Origin: an uncultured Prevotellaceae bacterium
Lineage (GTDB): Bacteria; Bacteroidota; Bacteroidia; Bacteroidales; Bacteroidaceae
Direction of reading: 5' to 3'
Length of the DNA stretch: 37,091 nucleotides
Assembly (NCBI GenBank): GCA_902800245.1
Contig: CADCDY010000012.1
Span: forward strand, 712-37,802
Made by a program: the position numbers and the translations under genes. Positions within the stretch are counted from its first letter, which is position 1. Each line of letters starts with the position of its first letter. The notes below the pieces were generated by a model, which worked only from the letters and a program-made list of their open reading frames with translations, ran no database searches and was not told where the DNA came from. Shown here in pieces: positions 1 through 8,683 of the stretch.

Positions 1-1
1 G

Positions 2-577
2 CGCGACAACTATGCAGATTTGGAGCACAAGGAGGTGTGGCAAGGCTTCGTGGTGCTGGCCATCATATTGCTGGCATACGCTATCTATTCGCTTGATGTG
101 GGAGAACTGATATACGAATATGCTACGGAGGGCATCAACATCGTACTTATCTGTTATCTCTTGTGGCGAGTCGAGACGTTAAGCGACCTGAGCATTCCAA
201 TCCAAACGGATAACGACCTTTCATTATCCATGCGCAACAATATCGAGCCATTGTTGAAGCAGCATTGTGAGGAAGCGCAGCTCTATTTACAGCACGACAT
301 CTCTCTTTCCCAACTAGCACAAATCATTGGAACCAACCGCCTTTATCTCAGCCAGCATTTCTCTAGTCAGGGCATTACTTACAGTGCGTACATCAACGGT
401 CTGCGCATCCAACACTTTATCAATCTCTACCGTGAGGCAGTTGCTACCCATCAGTTTATAACCGCCCAGCAACTGGCCTATCAAAGTGGTTTCCGCAGTT
501 ACAGCACGTTCAGTGCAGCCTTCAAGCTGGTCATGGGAATGACCGCAACAGAGTGGATGCGACTTTCAGAATCGTAA
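2..577 (+). CDS. Membrane-linked AraC-family transcriptional regulator (5' end outside the window)
   Basis: The frame is open to the left edge, so only the C-terminal part is visible. It begins with a hydrophobic stretch (GFVVLAIILLAYAIYSL, then INIVLICYLLW) that looks like membrane segments. A linker follows, then a typical AraC DNA-binding domain with two helix-turn-helix units: the first around SLSQLAQIIGTNRLYLSQHF, the second around FITAQQLAYQSGFRSYSTFS. The same plan (multi-span N-terminus plus C-terminal AraC domain) occurs in the gene at 17506-18594, so the two are probably one family of membrane-anchored regulators. The ligand and target genes are not visible. The gene ends next to a 17-bp direct duplication and a hairpin. 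The family call is firm; the membrane location is an inference from hydrophobicity. Confidence 0.8.
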   Translation, partial: RDNYADLEHKEVWQGFVVLAIILLAYAIYSLDVGELIYEYATEGINIVLICYLLWRVETLSDLSIPIQTDNDLSLSMRNNIEPLLKQHCEEAQLYLQHDISLSQLAQIIGTNRLYLSQHFSSQGITYSAYINGLRIQHFINLYREAVATHQFITAQQLAYQSGFRSYSTFSAAFKLVMGMTATEWMRLSES

Positions 578-600
578 AAATCGTTTCAGAATCGTAAAAA
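564..600 (+). repeat. 17-bp direct duplication at the end of the AraC gene
   Basis: TTTCAGAATCGTAAAAA occurs at 564-580, where it encodes the last codons and stop of the AraC regulator, and again at 584-600 just after the stop. Spacing between copy starts is 20 bp. It looks like a slippage or short tandem duplication. Confidence 0.85.
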
Positions 601-610
601 CTTGCTGGTT

Positions 611-645
611 ATTGCCCTTTGATTGTTGTGATTTCAAAGGGCAAT
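611..645 (+). terminator. 12-bp perfect hairpin after the AraC gene, overlapping the next promoter
   Basis: ATTGCCCTTTGA at 611-622 pairs perfectly with TCAAAGGGCAAT at 634-645 around an 11-base loop. No clear T-run follows, so it is a weak terminator candidate. It covers the likely -33 box of the downstream promoter and stops 3 bases before the -7 box, so it could also be an operator. Confidence 0.5.
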
Positions 646-656
646 GACTATATTTG
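626..656 (+). promoter_or_regulatory. Bacteroidota-type promoter for the DUF3089-like lipoprotein gene
   Basis: The -7 box TATATTTG lies at 649-656 (TAnnTTTG consensus), with TTG at 626-628 exactly 20 bases upstream. The gene starts about 56 bases downstream, leaving a leader of roughly 50 bases. Confidence 0.6.
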
Positions 657-712
657 CACAATAAACGGTTATCCTAGAACTAATTATTGTGTAACTAATA
701 AATATTGTAATT

Positions 713-1753
713 ATGAGAAATTTGAAAAAGTTGATGCTTGCCGCCATCCTGATTTGCGGCACAAGTGTATTCACGGCATGCTCGTCGAACGATGACAATC
801 CCAAAAATCCCGAGAGTGAGAAAACCATGGCTACCGATTACAGCGTCAAGACAAACTGGCTTAAGTTCCCGAAAGTCACCAAAGACGTTGATGCGTTCTA
901 CATTTACTCAACGTTGTACGTCGAGTCGAGCTTCGAAGAGGGTGCCCCTGATTACGCACCGCTCAACAACGTCGAGATGATATTGGGTGCGATGGGCGAA
1001 TATGTGACGAATGCCAGCGTATTCGAGGAGTCCTGCAACGTGTTTGTGCCTTGGTACCGCCAGTCTGGTATGCGCTTTGCGTCAGAAACCTCGAAGAAGC
1101 ACGGAAGCCTTGACCCCGCACTTGCTGGTATATCTTATACCGACATCAAAGCCGCACTCGACTACTACTTCGAGAAGTGCAACAACGGGCGCCCGTTCAT
1201 CATTGCAGGCCACAGCCAGGGCTCGGCTATGGTTAGGTATGTGCTGAAGAACTACTTCAAGGAGCACCAAGACTACTACCAGCGCATGGTGGCTGCCTAT
1301 GCCATTGGCTACTCCATCACAAAGGACGACCTCGCAAATTATCAGTACCTGAAGTTCGCCGAGGGAGAGAGCGATACGGGCGTCATCATCAGTTATCACA
1401 CCGAGGGCCCCAAGAACGTAGAGGAGAACGCCCATAACGTTGCGGTACTGGCGGGTGGCATCAGCATCAACCCGCTGAACTGGAAGCGCGATGAGACGTA
1501 TGCACCAGCAAGTGAGAACAAGGGCTCGCTCAGATTAAACGAGAAAACCAACGAGTATGAGATTCAGCACCTCGATATTGACGCAAAGGTAAATCTCGCC
1601 CGCGGTGTAGTTGTGACTACCACTACGATTCCTCCCTCTGCAGATCCCAAATTCTTTGGTCCGGCAAGTTACCACGAAGACGACTACCCGTTCTTCTACA
1701 ACAACATCAAGGAAAACGTAGCGAAGCGCATTGCAGCCTATAAGGCAAAGTAG
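713..1753 (+). CDS. DUF3089-like alpha/beta-hydrolase lipoprotein
   Basis: A 346-residue exported protein. The N-terminus is a lipoprotein signal (basic MRNLKK, hydrophobic core, lipobox FTAC with Cys23), so the protein should be anchored in a membrane, probably the outer one. The nucleophile elbow GHSQG has its Ser at residue 168, inside FIIAGHSQGSAMVRYV, as expected for an alpha/beta-hydrolase fold. Overall pattern (DAFYIYST near the start, VPWYRQ, then the elbow) matches the DUF3089 family, whose substrates are unknown. A carboxylesterase gene follows 64 bp later with no promoter box between, so the two probably form one unit. Fold call is firm; family assignment is from memory of motif order; the esterase role is an inference. 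Confidence 0.75.
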   Translation: MRNLKKLMLAAILICGTSVFTACSSNDDNPKNPESEKTMATDYSVKTNWLKFPKVTKDVDAFYIYSTLYVESSFEEGAPDYAPLNNVEMILGAMGEYVTNASVFEESCNVFVPWYRQSGMRFASETSKKHGSLDPALAGISYTDIKAALDYYFEKCNNGRPFIIAGHSQGSAMVRYVLKNYFKEHQDYYQRMVAAYAIGYSITKDDLANYQYLKFAEGESDTGVIISYHTEGPKNVEENAHNVAVLAGGISINPLNWKRDETYAPASENKGSLRLNEKTNEYEIQHLDIDAKVNLARGVVVTTTTIPPSADPKFFGPASYHEDDYPFFYNNIKENVAKRIAAYKAK

Positions 1754-1761
1754 AAAATCAT

Positions 1762-1787
1762 GACTCACGGGTACTCTCCCGTGAGTC
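1762..1787 (+). terminator. 10-bp perfect hairpin between the two hydrolase genes
   Basis: GACTCACGGG at 1762-1771 pairs with CCCGTGAGTC at 1778-1787 around six bases. There is no T-run after it, so it may be an attenuator or an mRNA-stabilising or processing structure rather than a full terminator. Confidence 0.5.
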
Positions 1788-1817
1788 AAGTCTAATAACT
1801 AAAAATGGAATAAGACT

Positions 1818-3395
1818 ATGGAGTTACATGAGATTAGAGAAAAACTAAAAGAGATGTACGGCGGCGAGAACAAGCCGATTACCGATGGTGGTTATGACCC
1901 TTCGCTGGCCGTGAAGTGTATCAACGGAACCTTCGTCGGCAGAAAGACGGAGAATATCACGGTGTTCAGGGGCATTCCCTATGTCGGTAAGCAACCCGTC
2001 GGGGAGCTGCGTTGGAAGGCACCTGTGGATGTTGTTCCGAACGACGGTGTGTATGAGGCCTATTATAATGCGAAGAGCGCCTTCGGCAATCCGGGGTTTG
2101 AAGTAGGCTCCATATACTATCAGGATGAAGACTGCCTGTATCTGAATGTATTCACGTCGGACGAGGTGTCTGCGAAGAAGCCTGTCATGGTATGGATTCA
2201 CGGCGGTGCCTTTGAGTCAGGCGGCACCATCGACCCGATGTTTGACTGCATCAATTTTGTGAAGGAGAATCCCGATGTCGTCGTTGTTACCATTGCTTAC
2301 AGACTCGCCTTTATGGGTTTCCTGCATCTGTCCCACCTGTCTGACGGTAAGGATTACACTGACTCACAGAACCTGGGACTCCTCGATCAGGTCAAGGCGC
2401 TGAAGTGGGTTCATGAGAACATCGCAGGCTTCGGCGGCGACCCCGATAATGTAACCATCTGGGGTGAATCCGCTGGTGCCGCAAGCTGCACTTTGCTTCC
2501 ATTGATTGAAGGCTCACACGCCTATTTCAAACGCCTGATTGCTGAGAGTGGTTCCGTGAACCAGACCAGATCTCCGGAAGAAGGTATCGCCTGCACCAAC
2601 AAACTGATGGAAGTGCTCGGCTGCAAAACCGTTGCCGATCTCTTGAAGGTAGATGGCGACAAGCTCCTGGAAGCGTCGTCAGTACTCTTTGTACACCAAG
2701 TGCCCGAACGCGACGGAAAGATTCTTCCCACAGATACATTTGCGGCATACGCCAACGGCGCAGCGAAGGATTTGGAGATTCTGGTGGGTTGCAACAAGGA
2801 TGAAATGAACTTCTTCGTGTCGAGCTTCGGCAAGGAAGGCTGGGATAACTTTATTGCCCAGCGAAAGCAGGAGAAGTTTGCCCAGTTGCCGGCTGATGAG
2901 AAAGCGCTGGTCGAGAGCTACATGCGTGATGTAAAGGGCGACTACTACCAACCCGACAGTTGTGTGTTCAGCCAGAGCTGGTTTATTGCGCCGACCATCA
3001 GGATTTCGGAGGAGCAGACCAAGGGCGGTGGCAAAAGCTACACCTATTACTTTACGCCCGAGTCGCCCGACCCCATCATGAAATGCGGACATGCCATCGA
3101 GCTTTCGGTCGTATTCAATCATCCGGAGATGACCGCCGATACGGGACGAGCTTTCGACGAGACCTTCTGCAAGACCATGCGCAAGATGTGGGTGCAGTTT
3201 GCCAAGACCGGCAATCCGTCGCTCAGTGCGGACATTTCTCCCGACGGCAAGGCAAAAGATTGGCCGCTCTACGATCTGGAGAACAAGCAGGTGATGGTGC
3301 TCGACGAGTTCGATATCCATCCCGCAAAGGAATCCGAAGTGAAGATTGTGGATTGGGAAAGAACCTATTTCCTCACCAAATATTATATGCTTTAA
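1818..3395 (+). CDS. Type B carboxylesterase
   Basis: A 525-residue member of the carboxylesterase/cholinesterase family, which hydrolyses carboxylic esters. Visible hallmarks are EDCLYLNVF near residue 113, the oxyanion-hole segment WIHGGAFESG, the nucleophile elbow GESAGA with Ser218, and the catalytic-His region CGHAIELSVVFNHPE with His425. Length is normal for the family. No signal peptide is visible (it begins MELHEIREKLKEMYGG), so it is probably cytoplasmic, unlike its lipoprotein neighbour. It lies 64 bp after that gene and is probably co-transcribed. The natural ester is unknown; acetylated sugars or xenobiotic esters are both possible. A good terminator follows. Confidence 0.9.
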   Translation: MELHEIREKLKEMYGGENKPITDGGYDPSLAVKCINGTFVGRKTENITVFRGIPYVGKQPVGELRWKAPVDVVPNDGVYEAYYNAKSAFGNPGFEVGSIYYQDEDCLYLNVFTSDEVSAKKPVMVWIHGGAFESGGTIDPMFDCINFVKENPDVVVVTIAYRLAFMGFLHLSHLSDGKDYTDSQNLGLLDQVKALKWVHENIAGFGGDPDNVTIWGESAGAASCTLLPLIEGSHAYFKRLIAESGSVNQTRSPEEGIACTNKLMEVLGCKTVADLLKVDGDKLLEASSVLFVHQVPERDGKILPTDTFAAYANGAAKDLEILVGCNKDEMNFFVSSFGKEGWDNFIAQRKQEKFAQLPADEKALVESYMRDVKGDYYQPDSCVFSQSWFIAPTIRISEEQTKGGGKSYTYYFTPESPDPIMKCGHAIELSVVFNHPEMTADTGRAFDETFCKTMRKMWVQFAKTGNPSLSADISPDGKAKDWPLYDLENKQVMVLDEFDIHPAKESEVKIVDWERTYFLTKYYML

Positions 3396-3418
3396 ATGAT
3401 GAAATTATTAAACATATT

Positions 3419-3452
3419 CCTCCACCGGTCGTGAGATTCGTGGAGGTTTTTT
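3419..3452 (+). terminator. Rho-independent terminator after the carboxylesterase
   Basis: CCTCCAC at 3419-3425 pairs with GTGGAGG at 3440-3446 and is followed directly by six T residues at 3447-3452. Confidence 0.8.
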
Positions 3453-3480
3453 ATGCCCGAAAATACGGAAAAATCAACTA

Positions 3481-3513
3481 AAATCCCACGTTATGCTTTA
3501 TAACGTGGGATTT
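3481..3513. terminator. Bidirectional hairpin between the esterase gene and typA
   Basis: A perfect 13-bp stem (AAATCCCACGTTA at 3481-3493, TAACGTGGGATTT at 3501-3513), extendable by one pair, lies between two convergent genes. It has A/T runs on both sides, as in bidirectional terminators. The remaining bases to 3605 hold no other feature I can see. Confidence 0.7.
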
Positions 3514-3605
3514 ATTATCTCTGGGAATAGCCCTAAATAAAGGTATTGCGAAAGATTTGCCTTTTTTGCCTTTTGCCTTTTTCTGGGCGTTTGCCAGAAA
3601 GCGAG

Positions 3606-5408
3606 TCATTGTTTGTTCGCTTTTTTCCTTTGGTCGTGGTCGAGGATGGTCTTGCGGATGCGCATGGACTGGGGAGTGACTTCGACAAGCTCGTCCTCCT
3701 TGATATACTCCAGGCACTCCTCGAGGCTCATGACGACCTTGGGGATGATGCGGGCCTTCTCGTCGGTGCCGGAGGCACGGACGTTGGTGAGCTGCTTGGC
3801 CTTGCAGACATTGATGACGAGGTCGTTGTCGTGGACGTGTTCGCCGACGACCTGACCCATATAGACATCCTCACCGGGGTCGATGAAGAACTTGCCGCGG
3901 TCCTGCAGCTTGTCGATGGCATAGGCGAAGGCATTGCCGGTTTCGAGGGCTATCATAGAGCCGTTGACGCGGCGCTCGATGTCGCCCTTGTAGGGCTGGT
4001 ATTCCTTGAAGCGGTGGGCCATGATGGCTTCGCCCTGTGAGGCTGTGAGGACGTTGGTGCGCAGTCCGATGATGCCGCGCGAGGGGATGTCGAACTCGAT
4101 ATTGGTGCGTTCGCCCTGCGACTCCATAGAGGTCATCTCGCCCTTGCGACGGGTGACCATGTCAATCATCTTCGAGGCAAACTCCTCGGGGACGTTGATG
4201 GTGAGTTCCTCGATGGGCTCGCACCGCTGTCCGTTAATCTCCTTATAGATGACCTGGGGCTGTCCGACCTGGAGCTCGTAGCCCTCGCGACGCATGGTCT
4301 CGATGAGCACGGAGAGGTGGAGGACGCCACGGCCGGAGACAATCCACTTATCGGTAGAATCCTCGAAGGGCTCGACGTGGAGGGCGAGGTTCTTTTCGAG
4401 TTCCTTCTCCAAGCGGTCGTTGATGTGGCGCGAGGTGACGAACTTACCCTCCTTGCCGAAGAACGGCGAGTCGTTGATGCAGAAGAGCATCGACATGGTG
4501 GGTTCGTCGATGGCGATAGGCGGCAGGGGCTCGGGATTTTCGAGGTCGCAGATGGTGTCGCCAATCTCGAACTTCTCGAGTCCGATGACGGCACAGATGT
4601 CGCCACAGTCGACGCTGTCGGTGCGCACGTGGCCCATGCCCTCGAAGGTGTGGAGCTCCTTGATTTTCGTCTTCTCCATGGTGCCGTCGCGATGGGCAAT
4701 GGTGACCTGCTGACCGTCGCGGAGGGTGCCACGATGGACGCGGCCCACGGCGATACGGCCGGTGTAGGAGCTATAGTCGAGCGAGGTGATGAGCATCTGT
4801 GGTGTGCCGTCCAACTGCTGCGGAGCAGGGATGACCTCGACGATTTTATCCAAGAGATAGGTGATGTCGGTAGTGGGCTTGTTGAAGTCCTCACTCATCC
4901 AGCCGTTCTTGGCAGAGCCATAGACGACGGGGAAGTCGAGCTGGTCCTCGGTGGCATTGAGCGAGAACATGAGGTCGAACACCATTTCGTAAACCTCCTC
5001 AGGGCGGCAGTTGGGCTTATCGACCTTGTTGACCACCACGATGGGCTTGAGTCCGATCTGGAGGGCCTTCTGGAGCACGAAGCGCGTCTGGGGCATAGGG
5101 CCTTCGAAGGCATCGACGAGGAGCAGACATCCGTCGGCCATGTTGAGCACGCGCTCTACCTCGCCGCCGAAGTCGGAGTGTCCCGGGGTGTCGATGATGT
5201 TGATTTTCGTACCTTTCCAATTGATACTGACATTTTTTGAAAGAATGGTGATGCCTCGTTCGCGCTCAAGGTCGTTAGCATCCAACACTTGAGAGGACAG
5301 GTTCTGTCCCTCACGGAACAGATTTCCGGCCAGCATCATCTTGTCCACGAGCGTCGTCTTGCCGTGGTCTACGTGTGCAATAATTGCAATGTTTCTGATA
5401 TCCTGCAT
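3606..5408 (-). CDS. typA: Ribosome-binding GTPase TypA/BipA
   Basis: A 600-residue translational GTPase of the TypA/BipA family, which binds the ribosome and helps 50S assembly and stress adaptation. The G domain shows [10 protein letters not shown] (G1), RGITI (G2), [15 protein letters not shown] (G3) and NKVDKP (G4). The EF-G-like domains and the BipA C-terminal domain follow ([20 protein letters not shown], then [19 protein letters not shown]). Length is normal. I start at 5408 ([10 protein letters not shown]): the in-frame ATG nine codons upstream at 5435 lies inside the -7 box of the promoter, so it would not be in the mRNA. Transcribed divergently from rpsO. Confidence 0.97.
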   Translation of the reverse strand: MQDIRNIAIIAHVDHGKTTLVDKMMLAGNLFREGQNLSSQVLDANDLERERGITILSKNVSINWKGTKINIIDTPGHSDFGGEVERVLNMADGCLLLVDAFEGPMPQTRFVLQKALQIGLKPIVVVNKVDKPNCRPEEVYEMVFDLMFSLNATEDQLDFPVVYGSAKNGWMSEDFNKPTTDITYLLDKIVEVIPAPQQLDGTPQMLITSLDYSSYTGRIAVGRVHRGTLRDGQQVTIAHRDGTMEKTKIKELHTFEGMGHVRTDSVDCGDICAVIGLEKFEIGDTICDLENPEPLPPIAIDEPTMSMLFCINDSPFFGKEGKFVTSRHINDRLEKELEKNLALHVEPFEDSTDKWIVSGRGVLHLSVLIETMRREGYELQVGQPQVIYKEINGQRCEPIEELTINVPEEFASKMIDMVTRRKGEMTSMESQGERTNIEFDIPSRGIIGLRTNVLTASQGEAIMAHRFKEYQPYKGDIERRVNGSMIALETGNAFAYAIDKLQDRGKFFIDPGEDVYMGQVVGEHVHDNDLVINVCKAKQLTNVRASGTDEKARIIPKVVMSLEECLEYIKEDELVEVTPQSMRIRKTILDHDQRKKANKQ

Positions 5409-5430
5409 AAGTAAATTACGTAATTTCGGG

Positions 5431-5440
5431 TGCAAAGGTA
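5431..5440 (-). promoter_or_regulatory. typA promoter -7 box
   Basis: On the minus strand TACCTTTG (TAnnTTTG) lies at 5440-5433, 25 bases before the chosen typA start. No convincing -33 box is seen. Confidence 0.55.
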
Positions 5441-5458
5441 CAAATTTTCTGCGAATTA

Positions 5459-5490
5459 TTTGCGCATTTCACTAATTATTCGTAATTTTG
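5459..5490 (+). promoter_or_regulatory. rpsO promoter
   Basis: TTTG at 5459-5462 and TAATTTTG at 5483-5490 are separated by 20 bases, a textbook Bacteroidota sigma-70-type promoter. It gives a leader of about 100 bases before rpsO. Confidence 0.75.
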
Positions 5491-5496
5491 CAGCCG

Positions 5497-5602
5497 CATT
5501 TCGGAAAATCCGGAGCATTTGACGACGTAAACCGCCCGTGATTAGGCAGGAGAGCGTCCGAAAGATGTCATTGCAAAACAGTTATAATCACAATTAAACA
5601 TT
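5497..5602 (+). promoter_or_regulatory. Long rpsO 5' leader, possible S15 autoregulatory element
   Basis: The leader is about 105 bases, longer than most here, and contains short self-complementary parts such as CGGA/TCCG near 5511-5523 and a purine-rich stretch near 5550-5570. S15 represses its own mRNA through a leader structure in several bacteria. Structure and binding here are only suspected. Confidence 0.3.
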
Positions 5603-5872
5603 ATGTATTTAGATCAAGCCAAGAAGACCGAGATCTTCAGCCAGTATGGCAAGAACGCTCAGGACACCGGTTCTGTAGAAAGCCAGGTAGCCCTGTTCAG
5701 CTATCGCATCAAGCACCTGACGGAGCACCTGAAGGAGAACCACAAGGACTTCGGTACCGCCCGTGCCCTGACGAAGATGGTAGGTCGTCGTCGTAAGCTC
5801 CTGAAGTACCTTTATAACAAGGACATCAACCGCTATCGTGAACTGATCAAGGCTCTCGGCCTGCGTAAGTAA
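5603..5872 (+). CDS. rpsO: 30S ribosomal protein S15
   Basis: An 89-residue protein of normal S15 length. It binds the central domain of 16S rRNA and is a primary assembly protein of the 30S subunit. Recognisable parts are TGSVESQVALFSYRIKHLTE, the loop DFGTARAL, and MVGRRRKLLKYLYNKD with the ending YRELIKALGLRK. It stands alone between its own promoter and a strong terminator. It is followed by the convergent 3' end of the kinase operon. Confidence 0.98.
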   Translation: MYLDQAKKTEIFSQYGKNAQDTGSVESQVALFSYRIKHLTEHLKENHKDFGTARALTKMVGRRRKLLKYLYNKDINRYRELIKALGLRK

Positions 5873-5894
5873 GCGAACGGTAAAAGGAAAGAAT

Positions 5895-5930
5895 AAGGAC
5901 TCACTGAATGGTGAGTCCTTTCTTTTTTTT
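5895..5930. terminator. Strong terminator after rpsO
   Basis: AAGGACTCAC at 5895-5904 and GTGAGTCCTT at 5911-5920 form a perfect 10-bp stem with a six-base loop, followed by a T-rich run at 5921-5930. It ends one base before the stop of the convergent kinase gene and may help stop that operon as well. Confidence 0.9.
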
Positions 5931-5931
5931 G

Positions 5932-8679
5932 TTATGTCAGGTCGCGGGGAATCCAGAACCAGAAGGTGGAGCCGACGCCTACGTCGCCCGTGACACCGAT
6001 TTCGCCACCGCAACGGTCGACAATGGTCTTACAGATGGAGAGTCCGAGACCGGTGCCCTGGACGAAGTCGTTGAGCTTGACGAAACGCTGGAACACGGCG
6101 GCCTGCTTGTCCTTGGGGATGCCGGCACCTGTATCCTCGCAATAGAAGTAGAGTCCGTCGATGCCGTTACGCTGCTCCTTGCGATAGCCGACGCGGATGT
6201 GGCCTTTGCGGGTGTACTTGACGGCATTGGTGACGAAATTGGTGAGGAGCTGCATGATACGGCCTTTGTCGAGGGTGGCAGGACACGTGGGATAGGGATT
6301 GTCCTTCTGGAACTCGACGCCGGGTTCCTGGACGCGCTGCGCCAGCGAGAGGCAGATATCGTCGAAGACCACCGAGAGTTCGACGTCCTCGGGCTGGAGA
6401 GCCATAGACTGTCCCATGTTGGAGGCTTCGAGGATGTCGTTGATGAGTCGGAGCAGCATGTCGCAGTTGTTGCGGATGATGCGTATGAACTCATGGCGCT
6501 CTTCGTCGGTATCGACAGCCTGGAGGAGACTGCTGAAGCCTACGATGGCATTGAGCGGGGTGCGGATCTCGTGCGTCATATTGGCCAGGAAGGCTGCCTT
6601 CAGACGTCCGGAATTCTCGGCGCGCTCCGTCTCGACACGCAGCTGCTGCTGTGCCTCCATGAGGTCGGTGACGTTACGGGCCAAGCCGAAATACTCCTTC
6701 AGTTGTCCGTCCTTGCCAAAGATGGGCATGCCACTGACGGAATACCAGCTGTGGTTGGGGTCGAGGGGTGTGCTGGCGAAAGGCATAATGGTGACATAAG
6801 CCTTGCCTTCGGCCATAGCCTGACGAATCTGCCCGGCAGCCTGCTGACGAAACTCTTCGTCGATGGTTCCCAGATAATCCTCGATGGTCTCGCTAAACTC
6901 GGTGATGCCCGGCGAGCGCGTCATACGCACTACATTCTCAGAGGGTCGATAGGTCCAGATGTACATGTGGCTCTCCTCCAACAGGTAGTGGAGCTGGCGC
7001 TCGTAACGGCTGATGGCGTCGTTGGTGGCCTGCAGTCGGCGGTCGTGAGCACGCTGTTCGAGGAACGCGTTACGCTCGGCGGTGATATCGCGGCTGGTGA
7101 CGATATAATACACCAGTTTGTTGTCGTCGGTAATGACGGGATAGATGCGGAACTCAATGTACTTATCAAGTTCGAGCGAGGGTTCGCGGAGATGCTGACA
7201 GACATGCATCGTCTCGCGAGAACCCGGCATGTAGACACCCTTGATATTGGGGAAATCGAAGAGCGGCATCGTGCTGAAGAAATGTCCATCCTTACCCTCC
7301 ATATTACACAGCTCAAGCATCTTCTTGTTGACGTCGAGCAGATGGCCCGTGGTATCGTAGAACGACATGGCAATGAGGTTTGTGTCGAACATCTTCTTGT
7401 ATTTGCTGGCGAGGTCCTGGACGTGGCGCGCCTCGTTCATCTCGTCGGTAATGTCCTTGGTGGTGTAGTAGATGTAGCGCGTCTTGCCGTTCTCCTTCTC
7501 CGAAATGGCATTGCTGTAATATGACCTCCATTCGGGTTTGTCGGGCGTCCCGTGATTCACGCTGAGATGCATGTCAAAATGCGAGGCAGCACCCGAGATC
7601 AGCTGCATATCGAGATTGTGGAGCATCTTGGCCTCATCGGGAGGCATGCATTTCAGGAACTCCTCGGGATTCATCTCGTCGAGGGGCAACATGTGGCCAT
7701 AGGTATTTCTGACTTTATTGGCAGCTAAGTCCCGCTCCACCATCGCGTAATTGCCCATGCTCAGCACCTGGTCCATCATCTGTCCCAGATCGGAACGCTG
7801 CTGGACAGTCTTGCGCACACGACGGTTGACAAGGCGGATAAGAAGGAGCGAGAAGGCGATGGCTGCCGCAAGACCGCCGAGCACAAAGAGTGCAACGGGC
7901 GACGTATCGTCGTGTTCACGCTCAGGATGGAACCAGCGGTCGTAAATGCGCTGCAAGTCGCCTGCCTGTTCGAGGCGGGTGTACTGGTCGTCGATGATGT
8001 CGATGAGGTCGCGGTTGTAACCGATGATGCGCAGTTCGCCAGGAGGGATTTCTGCGTCGTCGAGCACGAGGCTGTCGATGCCCAGTTCCTGTATTTTACT
8101 GGTGAGCGGCGTCTCGCCCCAGAGGAAGTATTTGTACCGTCCTGCACGTATGCCTGTGAGTGCGTCTTTAGGTGAACGGTACTCAGTGACGAACTGGACG
8201 TTGGACATGATGTCGATGGTCAATGCGGCATAGTCGTCCTTCTTGAGCAGCACCGTATCGGTAGGCCCCAAACTATGGAACGGCCTCATCGGGGGAGTAT
8301 CAGCCCTACGTACCACCTTCAGATTGTAGTAGTTGAGGTACTTATGAGTGGAGACGTAGGGATGGTTCTTATAGAAATAGAAGAGTGCATGGATGAGGTC
8401 GGCCTCGCGGTGCTGGAACATGTTGGTGGCCACATGCCACTCCTGCATGACGAACTTATGGGGGATATCGAGACGGTCGAAAATCATGTCGAGGACGTCA
8501 ATGTTATAGCCTGCGGGCTGCCCCTCGCTGTCGAGGAACTCGAAAGGACGGAAATCCCAGTCGCAGACGACGACCAACGGGTGTTCGTCGGTATATTCCG
8601 GGAACTCGTTGGCAGCAGGGAGTCCCAGAGGCAGACAAAGCAAGAGGGCTAGGAGGAAATATATTGTTGTATGCTTCAT
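5932..8679 (-). CDS. Sensor histidine kinase with periplasmic SBP3-like domain and PAS domains (fourth gene of operon, His-type)
   Basis: A 915-residue membrane kinase. In order: signal peptide (residues 1-22), a solute-binding family-3-like periplasmic domain (about 29-255, beginning DEHPLVVVCDWDFRPFEFLD), one membrane span (about 264-285), several PAS-like segments ending in ITDEMNEARH-type linkers, a HisKA domain with NMTHEIRTPLN (His703), and a HATPase domain with an N-box (TNFVTNAVKYT), DTGAGIPKDKQAAVFQRF and GTGLGLSI. All catalytic motifs look intact. No receiver domain or DNA-binding domain is attached. The start at 8679 gives a signal peptide directly, and lies 4 bases after the stop of the preceding gene. 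The kinase core is very close to that of the gene at 11491-13548. The ligand is unknown, perhaps an amino acid or similar small molecule. Confidence 0.93.
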   Translation of the reverse strand: MKHTTIYFLLALLLCLPLGLPAANEFPEYTDEHPLVVVCDWDFRPFEFLDSEGQPAGYNIDVLDMIFDRLDIPHKFVMQEWHVATNMFQHREADLIHALFYFYKNHPYVSTHKYLNYYNLKVVRRADTPPMRPFHSLGPTDTVLLKKDDYAALTIDIMSNVQFVTEYRSPKDALTGIRAGRYKYFLWGETPLTSKIQELGIDSLVLDDAEIPPGELRIIGYNRDLIDIIDDQYTRLEQAGDLQRIYDRWFHPEREHDDTSPVALFVLGGLAAAIAFSLLLIRLVNRRVRKTVQQRSDLGQMMDQVLSMGNYAMVERDLAANKVRNTYGHMLPLDEMNPEEFLKCMPPDEAKMLHNLDMQLISGAASHFDMHLSVNHGTPDKPEWRSYYSNAISEKENGKTRYIYYTTKDITDEMNEARHVQDLASKYKKMFDTNLIAMSFYDTTGHLLDVNKKMLELCNMEGKDGHFFSTMPLFDFPNIKGVYMPGSRETMHVCQHLREPSLELDKYIEFRIYPVITDDNKLVYYIVTSRDITAERNAFLEQRAHDRRLQATNDAISRYERQLHYLLEESHMYIWTYRPSENVVRMTRSPGITEFSETIEDYLGTIDEEFRQQAAGQIRQAMAEGKAYVTIMPFASTPLDPNHSWYSVSGMPIFGKDGQLKEYFGLARNVTDLMEAQQQLRVETERAENSGRLKAAFLANMTHEIRTPLNAIVGFSSLLQAVDTDEERHEFIRIIRNNCDMLLRLINDILEASNMGQSMALQPEDVELSVVFDDICLSLAQRVQEPGVEFQKDNPYPTCPATLDKGRIMQLLTNFVTNAVKYTRKGHIRVGYRKEQRNGIDGLYFYCEDTGAGIPKDKQAAVFQRFVKLNDFVQGTGLGLSICKTIVDRCGGEIGVTGDVGVGSTFWFWIPRDLT

Positions 8680-8683
8680 ATCC

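Noticed and set aside
5908..7524. Long plus-strand open frame of 538 codons opposite the last kinase gene
   Set aside because: It is antisense to a strongly supported kinase gene, lacks any recognisable motif, and is explained by the base composition of the opposite strand. The same holds for the plus-strand frames at 14164-15372 and 24155-25639.
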